A stretch of DNA of 22,495 bases from Clostridia bacterium (GCA_900768525.1 CAAGDF010000082.1:1-22495); one strand, 5' to 3'; counted from the stretch's first letter, positions 1 through 7,494 are shown. The notes: a model not told the origin generated them from the sequence alone. Numbers and translations are program-made.

Positions 1-492
1 AAGCCCTGCCGAGATTTGCGCGTTGATCGATACGCCCGTATCGAGTATGCCCGCAGGTATATTCGAATTGGACAAAATTATAATTGCGCCGACGTTGTTT
101 TTGGACATGCTCTGTACGGCTTTGATAATCTCTTCGATGCATGTTTTTGCATCGTCGCCGTCGGCATTATGGTCGGAATGTTTAACCTCTAAACCCTTAG
201 CCGAACTGTCCCATACGTCGCGCTTGATTTCGGTGGCAAACATTACCACTATCGCGAGAATGAAAACCGCTACCAAGAACAACACTACGTAGCCCGGCAT
301 GCTGTCCGACAACACGCACATTACCGATACTGCAACCGTGTACAGTATGAAAAACCAGATGATGGGCTTTGCGTTATTACGCCTTAACGTGTTGAGTGCC
401 ATGAAAAATACGACGGCAAGCAACACGAATTCCAATGCGTATACGGGTTTTATATTTTCAAAAAACGCTTCGAGTTTCTTTAAAAAATCCAT
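1..492 (-). CDS. cdaA: Diadenylate cyclase CdaA, 5' part (cut by left window edge)
   Basis: CdaA is the membrane diadenylate cyclase that makes the second messenger c-di-AMP from two ATP and controls potassium, osmolyte and wall homeostasis in Firmicutes. The reading frame is open from ATG at 490-492 down to base 1 (164 codons), so the catalytic DGA and RHR motifs lie outside the window. Visible are three hydrophobic segments at about residues 18-36, 43-62 and 66-84, as expected for the CdaA N-terminus, then a charged linker. The beginning of the DAC domain follows, with the motifs AVQSMSKNNVGAIIILSN and ILDTGVSINAQISAGL typical of this family. The start is preceded by GGAGA about 8 bases upstream. 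holA lies upstream on the same strand across a gap of about 180 bases. The assignment to CdaA rather than DisA rests on the three membrane segments. Confidence 0.9.
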   Translation of the reverse strand, partial: MDFLKKLEAFFENIKPVYALEFVLLAVVFFMALNTLRRNNAKPIIWFFILYTVAVSVMCVLSDSMPGYVVLFLVAVFILAIVVMFATEIKRDVWDSSAKGLEVKHSDHNADGDDAKTCIEEIIKAVQSMSKNNVGAIIILSNSNIPAGILDTGVSINAQISAGL

Positions 493-525
493 ACGTATGT
501 CTCCGTATTTGTTATTAACAATTCT

Positions 526-555
526 ATTATACAATATGAGGGAAAAAAAATAAAG
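526..555 (-). promoter_or_regulatory. Possible cdaA promoter (-10 only is good)
   Basis: On the minus strand a perfect TATAAT lies at 531-526, 34 bases before the cdaA ATG. The matching -35 region (CTTTAT or TTTATT, 17-18 bases upstream) is weak. The 493-671 gap otherwise holds only a short GCGGC/GCCGC inverted repeat near 609-628 without a U-tract, and no gene. Confidence 0.4.
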
Positions 556-671
556 CGATTTCGGGCAATTTTTTACCGATATTTTTCCGTTTTATCGCGG
601 TATATCTTGCGGCAAAGCTAATAGCCGCGCGCCGAACGAACCGTTTGCCGAACGCTTTTGCGCCCGAACCG

Positions 672-1640
672 TTACGACATAATTTCGGCAAGACAAACGG
701 AAAAAGCCGAATCTATGGAAACCTGCCCACTTTTGAACGCCGCGTCGTACCTGGTGAAAATATCCACGATTTGTTTAAGACGCTTGGGCGTGAACCGCTT
801 TGCCTGCTCGCACGATTTTGTTATCGCATACTCTTTTACGCCGAGAAGATTTGCAAGTTTTGCGTCGCTCCGCTGCGCCGTCGCACAAAAAAACAACCGA
901 CGAAAATAGTTATACAACGCGGAAAACAACCGCATCGTGTCGTTATTTGCAGCCTGCAATTCAGAAACTATCGCGTACGCCTCGTCGAAACGCTTGCGCG
1001 CAACCTTTTCGGTAAGTTCGTAAAGCTGATATTCCTGCTCCTTGGTAACAAGCGCGCGGATATCCGCCTCGGTAACCTCGACTTCACCCTGACAATATGC
1101 GCACAGTTTTTCCACCTCGACGCTGATTCTGGTCATTTCCGACTTGCAAAATTCGCACAAAAGTCTTGCGTTCGCGGTGGTGATTATCAGCCCCGCACGT
1201 TTGAAAGTAACCGATATGTACTTGAGCAGCACAGCTTCGTCCGCCTTGCCGCAATCGACGAAGCACATGCCCGCGCATTTTTTGAGCGCGTCGCAAGGCA
1301 GAGAATTTACTATTGCAAGAACGGCGGTATCTGCCGGTTTTTTGAAATATTCTTCAAACTTACTCCCTTTAAGTTCTTTTGGCGTCGGATAAAATTCACG
1401 CAATACTATAAGCCGTTTTTCGCTCATAAACGGATACTGCAATAACCCCATAACGATTTCGCTCTGGTTGGCAAGCGCATACTTGCCGTCAAACGAAGCA
1501 AAATTAAGTTCGGGCGAGGTAACGCATTTTTTGGTAAGCGTTTTTACCGCAAGTTCGCAAAAATATCCGTCGTTACCGCTTATGAGATATATCGGTTCAA
1601 TGCGCTCGTTCAACGCGTTTTTAAGTTGTTCGATACGCAT
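672..1640 (-). CDS. holA: DNA polymerase III delta subunit (clamp-loader subunit)
   Basis: HolA is the delta subunit of the clamp loader. It opens the beta sliding-clamp ring and, together with the tau/gamma and delta' subunits, loads it on primed DNA. The 322-residue product matches the usual family length. It begins MRIEQLKNAL and continues with EPIYLISGNDGYF, the typical N-terminal strand and degenerate P-loop region of the DNA_pol3_delta family, and ends with a helical collar domain. I chose ATG at 1640 because GAGAGG lies 8 bases upstream; a GTG at 1649 is an in-frame alternative adding three residues. The gene has its own promoter at 1672-1700. The divergent neighbour is the AAA/RloB cassette. 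Long opposite-strand frames here are shadows. Confidence 0.88.
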   Translation of the reverse strand: MRIEQLKNALNERIEPIYLISGNDGYFCELAVKTLTKKCVTSPELNFASFDGKYALANQSEIVMGLLQYPFMSEKRLIVLREFYPTPKELKGSKFEEYFKKPADTAVLAIVNSLPCDALKKCAGMCFVDCGKADEAVLLKYISVTFKRAGLIITTANARLLCEFCKSEMTRISVEVEKLCAYCQGEVEVTEADIRALVTKEQEYQLYELTEKVARKRFDEAYAIVSELQAANNDTMRLFSALYNYFRRLFFCATAQRSDAKLANLLGVKEYAITKSCEQAKRFTPKRLKQIVDIFTRYDAAFKSGQVSIDSAFSVCLAEIMS

Positions 1641-1671
1641 ATGCCTCACCTCTCATCCGTCAGTGACGTAT

Positions 1672-1700
1672 ATTATAACATGCAACAAATAAAAAAGCAA
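1672..1700 (-). promoter_or_regulatory. SigA-type promoter of holA
   Basis: Minus strand: -35 TTGCTT at 1700-1695, spacer of 17 bases, -10 TATAAT at 1677-1672 with an extended -10 TG one base upstream. It lies about 32 bases before the chosen holA start. Confidence 0.75.
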
Positions 1701-1756
1701 GGGTTACGGACGCTAAAAAAGCAAGAATTATGTGCGCGCGTTTTGCATTTTTACCA

Positions 1757-1785
1757 TTGCAAAATCGGCAAACGTATGATATAAT
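1757..1785 (+). promoter_or_regulatory. SigA-type promoter of the AAA/RloB cassette
   Basis: -35 TTGCAA at 1757-1762, exactly 17 bases, then -10 TATAAT at 1780-1785 with an extended -10 (TGA directly before it). The ATG of the ATPase is 54 bases downstream. This gives the two-gene cassette an autonomous, apparently strong promoter, divergent from that of holA. Confidence 0.82.
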
Positions 1786-1839
1786 TTATGCGTAAATCAA
1801 CGAAAATGTTTGAAGACATTCAATCAGGAGTATTTAAAA

Positions 1840-3093
1840 ATGTTGCTTAACGTAAGAATAGAAAACTTTCTCGTATACTCGGCGAGCGTGGATTTTTCAC
1901 TGCTTGCCGACAAAAAACGCAGGTTCGACGGCAGCATCGCCGAAAACGCAGGCTTTTCCGTGCTGAAATCCGCGTGCATTTACGGCGCGAACAACGTGGG
2001 TAAATCATGCACTTTAAGGGCGATACGCGCGCTGAAAAACATTTTATCGGGCAAAAAGTTTCAGCTTGCGCCGAATATGTTTTCGGATAATACCGCCGTT
2101 TCGCTCGGCGTTTCGTTTACCGCGGGCGATAAAGCGTATTCTTTCGATTTCACATACGATACACGCACGGAAAACGGTGCGGCGAGAGGTTTTGTTTATC
2201 AAAGATTTGCCGAATACGTCGGAGAAAAACGCCGCGAGAAAGAACTTTACGTTTTAAACCGCGACGAAAACGTTTTTTCGGCGAAAGGAATTGACGCAAA
2301 AGATAGAAAAATCGTCGAAATCGCGTTAAAAAACACTCCGTTCGAAAGTCTTGCTCCATTTTTCATCGAAAACGAAGATTTTTACGCCTACGCGAAAATT
2401 TTAAAGGACTTTGCTTTAAGCGTGGAATTCATAGATATGAGCGATATTTCGCTTGCAAACACGGTTAAAGTATTAAAAGAAAACGGCGAAACGGCTGCGC
2501 TCGTTCGGAAATTTCTTAAACAATCCGACCTTGAAATCGAAGATTTTTTCTATGATTTTGATTATGACACCGACGATTTGCCGATAGACGTGAACGACTC
2601 GCTTTACAGAGGCGTCGAGCCGAACGATTTAATGCGGCTCATCGCCGTACGGCGCGGTAAAAAGGTGCAAAGCTACGTTTACGACTCGAAAGGCACTAAA
2701 AAGATCATCGCTGCGGCAAGCTATATAATCGAGGCACTGACTGCGGGTAAAACTTTAGTCGTGGACGAACTCGACGCGGGGTTGCATTTTAAACTTACAA
2801 GAGCCGTCGTCGCGCTGTTCAATAACGCTTTGAACGAGAAAGCGCAGTTGATTTTTACCACGCACGACGTTACCCTGCTCGACTGTAAAACGCTTTTCAG
2901 AAAAGATCAGATATGGTTTGCGGCAAAAGATAATGAAGGAGAATATCTCTACTCGCTTTCCGATTTCGACTATTCAAACAATACCCCCGACTCCTTTGCG
3001 CTTATTAAAAAATATCGCGACGGCTTACTCGGCGCACTACCGAAACCCGACCTTGTTTCCGTTATATTAAAGAAGGAGGACGAGGAAGAATGA
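1840..3093 (+). CDS. AAA/OLD-like ATPase of an AbiL/PARIS-type defence pair
   Basis: This is a 417-residue cytosolic ATPase of the ABC/SMC-like group often annotated AAA_15 or AAA_21, seen as the sensor subunit of abortive-infection systems such as AbiL and PARIS. The N-terminus MLLNVRIENFLVY is the typical RecF/OLD-like first strand. Walker A is GANNVGKS (49-56). A degenerate ABC signature is YDSKGT (281-286), Walker B is LVVDELDAGLH (306-316), and the switch histidine is in FTTHD (339-343). An acidic, aromatic patch at about 235-253 lies in the inserted helical region. I chose ATG 1840 because AGGAG ends 9 bases before it; an upstream TTG at 1810 lacks a site. Its stop overlaps the next start (ATGA), so the two are translationally coupled. 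In family terms the ATPase probably restrains or triggers its partner nuclease; that role is inferred here. Confidence 0.85.
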   Translation: MLLNVRIENFLVYSASVDFSLLADKKRRFDGSIAENAGFSVLKSACIYGANNVGKSCTLRAIRALKNILSGKKFQLAPNMFSDNTAVSLGVSFTAGDKAYSFDFTYDTRTENGAARGFVYQRFAEYVGEKRREKELYVLNRDENVFSAKGIDAKDRKIVEIALKNTPFESLAPFFIENEDFYAYAKILKDFALSVEFIDMSDISLANTVKVLKENGETAALVRKFLKQSDLEIEDFFYDFDYDTDDLPIDVNDSLYRGVEPNDLMRLIAVRRGKKVQSYVYDSKGTKKIIAAASYIIEALTAGKTLVVDELDAGLHFKLTRAVVALFNNALNEKAQLIFTTHDVTLLDCKTLFRKDQIWFAAKDNEGEYLYSLSDFDYSNNTPDSFALIKKYRDGLLGALPKPDLVSVILKKEDEEE

Positions 3094-3695
3094 CCGCGCA
3101 AAATAAACGAAAAACCCCGTCTATAAGTCGATTATCGCGTGTTTTGATAATTTGCGAAGGTTACGAAGAATACGATTATTTAACCGCGGTATATAACCTT
3201 GACGTGTGGAGCGACAAGTTGGAAATTACCATAAAAAACGCACGCTCGCTCGATAACATAGCGGGGCAATATCAATATGAATTCGCCAACGGCAATTACG
3301 ATTTCTTAATGACATTCTGCGATACCGAAGTCCCGCCGTATAAGCAGTTTAATTTGTTGCTTACAAAGATATCTTCCATAACCGGGAAAAACAAAGTATT
3401 TAAACATGTTTGTTTTTCAAACCCGTGCACGATGCAAATCATTCTTTCGCACTTTAAAAAAGTGAAGCTTGAAAGCAATCAGAAGGACGCAAACTCACCT
3501 TTGATTCAAAAACTCACGGGGGTATACGCCTACCGCGCCCATGCCCTGCAACGCGCAAAAATAGCCGTGCTCATAACAAAAGAAAATTACTTTTTTATGA
3601 AGCAAAACATTACCTCGTTAGAAACGAATTACACTGTTAAGCCATCCACAAACGCTATATATTTCTTTAATAAACTTGAAAGCGGCAAAGTATAG
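3090..3695 (+). CDS. RloB-like TOPRIM protein, putative effector of the defence pair
   Basis: A 201-residue protein matching the RloB-like family (TOPRIM fold, found next to AAA ATPases in AbiL-type systems). The TOPRIM glutamate is in IICEG (E23). The second acidic motif is CDTE (D78, E80), where the family usually has Asp-x-Asp. The characteristic SNPC segment is at 110-113, but the family's following Phe-Glu-x-Trp is replaced by TMQI. It is expected to act as a nuclease once released or activated by the ATPase; I infer this and the altered acidic residues leave activity uncertain. The start overlaps the ATPase stop. A copy of the dispersed repeat encodes residues about 10-17 (PSISRLSR), and an identical copy lies just after the stop. 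A bidirectional terminator follows at 3703. Confidence 0.8.
   Translation: MTAQNKRKTPSISRLSRVLIICEGYEEYDYLTAVYNLDVWSDKLEITIKNARSLDNIAGQYQYEFANGNYDFLMTFCDTEVPPYKQFNLLLTKISSITGKNKVFKHVCFSNPCTMQIILSHFKKVKLESNQKDANSPLIQKLTGVYAYRAHALQRAKIAVLITKENYFFMKQNITSLETNYTVKPSTNAIYFFNKLESGKV
3116..3138 (+). repeat. Dispersed repeat copy A (inside RloB-like gene)
   Basis: Core CTATAAGTCGATTATC at 3121-3136, preceded by CCCGT. The 22 bases 3116-3137 are identical to 3708-3729 (copy B). It is read in frame as Ile-Ser-Arg-Leu-Ser just before the first TOPRIM strand, a poorly conserved position in the family. Confidence 0.85.
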
Positions 3696-3702
3696 TTACA
3701 CA

Positions 3703-3748
3703 AAAAGCCCGTCTATAAGTCGATTATCGGCATATAGACGGGTTTTTT
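3703..3748. terminator. Bidirectional intrinsic terminator built on dispersed repeat copy B
   Basis: A perfect 10-bp stem, CCCGTCTATA (3708-3717) with TATAGACGGG (3733-3742), encloses a 15-base loop that is the repeat core. It is flanked by A5 on the left and T6 on the right, so it works as a terminator in both directions. It lies between the convergent RloB-like gene and the membrane-protein gene; the T-run overlaps the latter's stop codon. The repeat core itself is at 3713-3728. Confidence 0.88.
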
Positions 3749-4577
3749 AAGCGGGTATATCGTACTCTGCGACTTTTTTAAGCAAGAAACGGAGTAATGC
3801 GTTAAGCTCGAAAATTTCGCTAGGCGAAGTCGGCAGTACGTTCATTTTAAGTTTTAATTCTTGCAACTTTTCGCGCTCGTCCGGCTGAATGTTTTTCGCA
3901 AGCAATGCGGCAATGAGATTGTTTACGTAAGCAACGTTAATATCGGGTATTTCGCATTTATAATCGCCGATCGGTTCAACGTTTTCTTTTTGCGGCTCGA
4001 ACTGCAAATCGTCGGGTTCGTTTTCGTCGTCAAAGTTTACTATCTCTTCTACAGGCGAAACCGCGGTTTTTTCGGGTATTTCGACAATATCCGCACTGTA
4101 TTTTTGTTCCTCTTTTTTGCTTATAATCGCCTTATATTCGTTCAATAAGTCCTCGTATAGGTCGATTATCGGGCATTTCGCACCCGATAAACAAGCGGTA
4201 TTGTCGTTTTTTTCAACCGCTTTTTTATTATCCGTTTTTTGTAATTTAGCATCGCTTTGCAACATCAGCCAGAATACCATACACACGGCGAACTGAGAAA
4301 AACAAAACGCGTAGGCATCTACGGGGCTTTTAAAATATTGCCCTTTGAAAACACACTCGCTCAGGCACAGCGCAACGTTCAGCAACAAACTGCCGAGATA
4401 CATTGAAAACAGCCACGCCGAACTGCGTTTCTTTTTCTTTGCTATATAATTATCTATAAGCCCCGCAATCGCGCCCAACATACACAGTGCGAAAACTCCT
4501 ATCGAAATATAGTAGTTCAGCCCGAGCTTTGTAAAATTCTTTGCAAACCTTATAACGGTAGAAAAAAAACGATCCAT
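3747..4577 (-). CDS. Unknown membrane protein with three N-terminal membrane segments
   Basis: A 276-residue protein I do not recognise. Hydrophobic segments lie at about residues 15-38, 48-70 and 80-100, with a Lys/Arg-rich loop (IAKKKKRSS) between the first two. The C-terminal half is cytosolic in appearance: an acidic linker (FDDENEPDDLQFEPQ) and a predicted helical end rich in Leu and Lys. I chose ATG 4577 (MDRFF) because GGAGG lies 4 bases before it; an upstream in-frame ATG at 4643 has no site. It starts 72 bases after the ABC ATPase on the same strand, with no terminator seen between, so it may be cotranscribed with the lysine-regulated transporter. A dispersed-repeat copy lies inside it, in antisense. 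Confidence 0.7.
   Translation of the reverse strand: MDRFFSTVIRFAKNFTKLGLNYYISIGVFALCMLGAIAGLIDNYIAKKKKRSSAWLFSMYLGSLLLNVALCLSECVFKGQYFKSPVDAYAFCFSQFAVCMVFWLMLQSDAKLQKTDNKKAVEKNDNTACLSGAKCPIIDLYEDLLNEYKAIISKKEEQKYSADIVEIPEKTAVSPVEEIVNFDDENEPDDLQFEPQKENVEPIGDYKCEIPDINVAYVNNLIAALLAKNIQPDEREKLQELKLKMNVLPTSPSEIFELNALLRFLLKKVAEYDIPA
4153..4175 (+). repeat. Dispersed repeat copy C (inside membrane-protein gene)
   Basis: TATAGGTCGATTATCGGGCAT at 4156-4175 region; core 4155-4170. It differs from the consensus at the first core base and has G for A in the sixth position. It is antisense to the gene and encodes part of CPIIDLYEDL on the minus strand, in the linker after the membrane segments. Confidence 0.72.
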
Positions 4578-4649
4578 AATTCCTCCACAAAAAGGATTAT
4601 CGACCGTATTTTTATTTTTTATACTTTTCTGTTTTTTGCGCACAGTTAG

Positions 4650-5396
4650 TTAGCCGAGCATGCGCGATAAGAACTTTTTGGTACGTTCTTCTCTTGGGTG
4701 AACGAATATTTCTTCGGGCGCGCCCTCTTCGACGATTACTCCGTCATCCATAAAGACGACGTGCGAAGCGATATCGCGCGCAAAAGACATTTCGTGCGTT
4801 ACCACGACCATGGTAAGACCGCTTTTCGCAAGGTCGCTCATTACCGACAAAACCTCGCCCACCATTTCGGGATCGAGCGCGGAGGTCGGCTCGTCGAAAA
4901 GCAGGACGTCGGGTTCCATTGCCAAAGCGCGGGCTATTGCAACCCTTTGCTTTTGACCGCCGGAAAGCTGCGACGGGCGAGCGTCTACGTACTCCGCCAT
5001 TCCTACCATGTTAAGGTATTTCAAGGCGCGTTCGGTCGCTTCTTCTTTGTTAAGTTTAAGCACTTTTACAGGTCCGACCGTGCAATTTTTGAGCACGTTC
5101 ATGTTTTTGAACAGGTTGAACGACTGGAAAACCATACCCACGCGCTTGCGGTATTCGTTGGGCTTTGCGGTTTCCACTACATTGACGCCGTCGAATATAA
5201 TTTCGCCTGATGTCGGCGTTTCAAACAAATTAAGGCAGCGAAGCAGCGTAGATTTCCCGCTGCCCGACGCGCCGATTATGCATGTAACGTCGCCGCGGTT
5301 TACGGTAAAATCGATATCTTTTAATACGACGTGGTCGCCGAAAGTTTTGCCTAAGTGACGAATTTCTATCAATGCGTTAGCGTTATTTTCAGGCAT
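4650..5396 (-). CDS. Polar amino-acid ABC transporter ATPase (probable lysine importer)
   Basis: A 248-residue ATP-binding subunit of the GlnQ/HisP family, which powers uptake of polar amino acids at the inner face of the membrane. It has Walker A GASGSGKST (42-50), Q-loop Gln 91, the signature LSGGQKQ (144-150), Walker B LLFDEP (165-170) with the D-loop SALD, and the switch His 201. Length is normal for the family. The start ATG overlaps the last 8 bases of the upstream lipoprotein-permease gene, so the two are coupled. The family alone does not fix the substrate; a lysine riboswitch in the leader of the operon suggests lysine or another basic amino acid. Confidence 0.92.
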   Translation of the reverse strand: MPENNANALIEIRHLGKTFGDHVVLKDIDFTVNRGDVTCIIGASGSGKSTLLRCLNLFETPTSGEIIFDGVNVVETAKPNEYRKRVGMVFQSFNLFKNMNVLKNCTVGPVKVLKLNKEEATERALKYLNMVGMAEYVDARPSQLSGGQKQRVAIARALAMEPDVLLFDEPTSALDPEMVGEVLSVMSDLAKSGLTMVVVTHEMSFARDIASHVVFMDDGVIVEEGAPEEIFVHPREERTKKFLSRMLG

Positions 5397-7065
5397 CTGC
5401 GTTACCTCCCTCGATTGATTGTTCTTTTACGAACGACTCGGCGTCCATATTTTGCGAGCCTTGAATGGTGTAATTCTTTTTGCCGTCCATTTTCTTTTCG
5501 ACAAGACGGAGAATTCTTGTAATTGTAAATGTGAGAATGAAGTAAATTACCGCAACGAGAAGATAGGTTGCGAACGTGTTGGCGTTTCCCGAAACAATCG
5601 TTTTTGCCTGGAAGAACAATTCGGTAAATCCGATTACGTTAAGCACCGACGTATCTTTGATGTTTATAACGAATTCGTTTGCGACCGACGGCAAAATATT
5701 TCTGAGCGCTTGCGGCATTACTACGTTCATCATTGTCTGCGTATGCGTCATGCCGATTGCATGAGCACCCTCGAACTGCCCTTTGCTTATGGAAATTATA
5801 CCGCCGCGGACGATTTCCGCCATATACGCGCCCGTGTTTATGGATACGATAAACAAACCGGAAACTACCACGTTGAGCGTTTGCCCGCCGTTAAGGAGCG
5901 CAAAGCCCCAGAAAATTACCATTGCCTGCACCATCATCGGCGTTCCGCGGAATATTTCTATGTACGCCGACAAAATCCAGTCGCCCACCTTTTTTAATAC
6001 CCGCAGCACTTTTCCCGATGTTTTCGTTGAGGACAGGTCCGGCATAGTTCGGTACATTCCGATAAGAATACCGATGAACAAACCGATAACCGTACCTATT
6101 AAAGATACTAAAAGCGTATACCCCACGCCGCCGAGCAGCCAGCTCCAATAGCGTTTTAATATGTTTCCCATTGCGGCAAACAAACCGACTTCTTCGGTAT
6201 CTTCATAAATGTTATCGCCTACGGATAACTCCGTGGCTTTATCGAGCATGCTATCGCGTTCAGTCTGATCGATCTTGGCAAGCGCTCTGTTTATAACAGC
6301 TTTATAGGGACTGTTCTTTTTCAACCCGACGGCGATCTGAACGTCGCCCGCATCAGCTTTGAAACCTGTATCGTTGTTTATAAGTTTTACGTATGTAAGA
6401 TCGGGATTCGAAGAACAATCGGATTTGGCGCCCGGCTCTTCGGCAACGTAACCGTCGTATTCGGCAGTTGCAGTTTTGAGCGCGTTTATCATCGCAGGGA
6501 AAGTTTCGAGCGGGGTTTTTCTTGTTATACCGTGCTCTGCCGCTTGTTCTTTTAATACTTGATCATGAAAAGTGCCGATTTGCGCAACTATTTTAGCGCC
6601 GTTGAAATCGTCAAGGTTTTTGGCTTCGGCATACTTGCTATCCTTTCTTACGACTATCACAAGCTGACTTTCGTAATATGCGTCGGAAAAATCGATGGTC
6701 TGTTTGCGCTCTTCGGTCGGGCTCATACCCGCTATGATAAAGTCGAGCGTGCCGCTGTACACCGCGTTCACAAGCGCATCCCATTCATATTTTACTACGA
6801 CAAGTTCTTTGCCCGCCTCTTCGGCAATTTTTTTAGCAATCATTATGTCGTATCCGTTAGCGTAACCCTCTGCGTTGGATATCTCCACAGCGCCGTTCGC
6901 GTCGTCGATCTGCGTGTAGTTAAAAGGCGCATAACCGCACTCCATTCCTACATAGATCTTGTTCGGATCTTTTTGCGTGCCGCAACCGGTAAACAATACC
7001 GAACTTACGGCAATCAGGAGTGCGATAAGCGTTATCGCAACTCTACTAAGCCTTGTTCTGTTCAT
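5389..7065 (-). CDS. Fused substrate-binding lipoprotein and permease of amino-acid ABC importer
   Basis: A 558-residue single chain carrying both the solute-binding and the membrane part of a polar amino-acid importer. An N-terminal signal with lipobox LFTGC (Cys 28) anchors it. The binding domain (about 33-270) has YAPFNYTQ, the DFIIAGMSPTEER motif and FSDAYYESQ typical of SBP_bac_3. The C-terminal domain (about 300-535) is a HisM/GlnP-like permease with several membrane helices and the EAA loop EGAHAIGMTHTQTMMN that contacts the ATPase. ATG 7065 is chosen because GGAGG lies 8 bases before it and it gives a proper signal peptide. Such SBP-permease fusions are known in Firmicutes. A lysine riboswitch and terminator precede the gene, so the substrate is inferred to be lysine. 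Confidence 0.92.
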   Translation of the reverse strand: MNRTRLSRVAITLIALLIAVSSVLFTGCGTQKDPNKIYVGMECGYAPFNYTQIDDANGAVEISNAEGYANGYDIMIAKKIAEEAGKELVVVKYEWDALVNAVYSGTLDFIIAGMSPTEERKQTIDFSDAYYESQLVIVVRKDSKYAEAKNLDDFNGAKIVAQIGTFHDQVLKEQAAEHGITRKTPLETFPAMINALKTATAEYDGYVAEEPGAKSDCSSNPDLTYVKLINNDTGFKADAGDVQIAVGLKKNSPYKAVINRALAKIDQTERDSMLDKATELSVGDNIYEDTEEVGLFAAMGNILKRYWSWLLGGVGYTLLVSLIGTVIGLFIGILIGMYRTMPDLSSTKTSGKVLRVLKKVGDWILSAYIEIFRGTPMMVQAMVIFWGFALLNGGQTLNVVVSGLFIVSINTGAYMAEIVRGGIISISKGQFEGAHAIGMTHTQTMMNVVMPQALRNILPSVANEFVINIKDTSVLNVIGFTELFFQAKTIVSGNANTFATYLLVAVIYFILTFTITRILRLVEKKMDGKKNYTIQGSQNMDAESFVKEQSIEGGNADA

Positions 7066-7131
7066 TCGTACTAACCTCCGAATTTGCCTTTCGGCATGAA
7101 TTTTCCGAGATTGAATTTGAATTACGGCAAT

Positions 7132-7159
7132 AAAAAAACCGTAACCCAAGGAGTTACGG
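7132..7159 (-). terminator. Riboswitch expression-platform terminator
   Basis: On the minus strand CCGTAAC (7159-7153), a 7-base loop and GTTACGG (7145-7139) form a perfect 7-bp stem directly followed by seven U (7138-7132). It lies between the lysine aptamer and the transporter start, so it is the expected transcription-attenuation switch: closed when lysine is bound. Confidence 0.88.
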
Positions 7160-7206
7160 AACATAAAATCAACGTGATATGTATGCAAACAAAAGTATGC
7201 AAACCG

Positions 7207-7374
7207 TCAATAGCGCTCCGCAAGTTTCCTTGCGACAGTTTGCAGCGTATTTCCCTGCAACCCAACGCCTTACTTCACGGACGAAATAACCGACGTTTCG
7301 GCAACGCTTCCTTTTGCCGTCGGCTTCATTCCGTTTATGCCGACAGGTACTCTTAAGCATCGCGCCTCTATCAA
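7207..7374 (-). promoter_or_regulatory. Lysine riboswitch (L-box) aptamer
   Basis: Minus-strand RNA begins ATAGAGGCGCGATGC and ends GCGGAGCGCTAT, matching the conserved closing helix of lysine aptamers. In order it holds a GTCGGC/GCCGAC hairpin, a CGGCAA/TTGCCG hairpin containing AAAAGGAAGCG, a TTGCAG/CTGCAA hairpin, the conserved ACTGTCGC joint, and a short CGCAAG-GAAA-CTTGCG hairpin. Order, joining sequences and length (about 168 bases) agree with the L-box class. Lysine binding is expected to favour the terminator at 7132-7159 and shut off the transporter. Confidence 0.88.
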
Positions 7375-7385
7375 TCATTGTGTTC

Positions 7386-7414
7386 ATTTTAACAGCATGC
7401 CTTTCATTCGTCAA
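7386..7414 (-). promoter_or_regulatory. SigA-type promoter of the lysine-regulated ABC operon
   Basis: Minus strand: -35 TTGACG (7414-7409), 17-base spacer, -10 TAAAAT (7391-7386) with an extended -10 TG. A-rich tracts upstream (7425-7470) could act as an UP element. Transcription would begin just before the aptamer. Confidence 0.85.
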
Positions 7415-7467
7415 GAAAAAAACACTGCTTTTTAAGTTTTTTTGTATTTTTTTGCAATTTTTGCATT

Positions 7468-7494
7468 TTAATCGATTTTAACGCCATCGATTAA
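7468..7494. repeat. Perfect 9-bp inverted repeat, function unknown
   Basis: TTAATCGAT (7468-7476) and ATCGATTAA (7486-7494) around a 9-base loop, with partial extension by TTTGC/GCAAA. It sits between the 3' end of the zinc-ribbon gene and the promoter of the lysine operon. No U-tract follows in the sense of the upstream gene, so it is not a clear terminator; an operator or RNA 3'-end hairpin is possible. Confidence 0.5.

Noticed and set aside
645..1445. 266-codon plus-strand frame opposite holA
   Set aside because: Antisense shadow of a conserved gene; composition rich in Arg and Phe, no recognisable domain.
7160..7380. T-box leader before the amino-acid transporter
   Set aside because: No T-box sequence or specifier hairpin was found; the conserved elements fit a lysine riboswitch.
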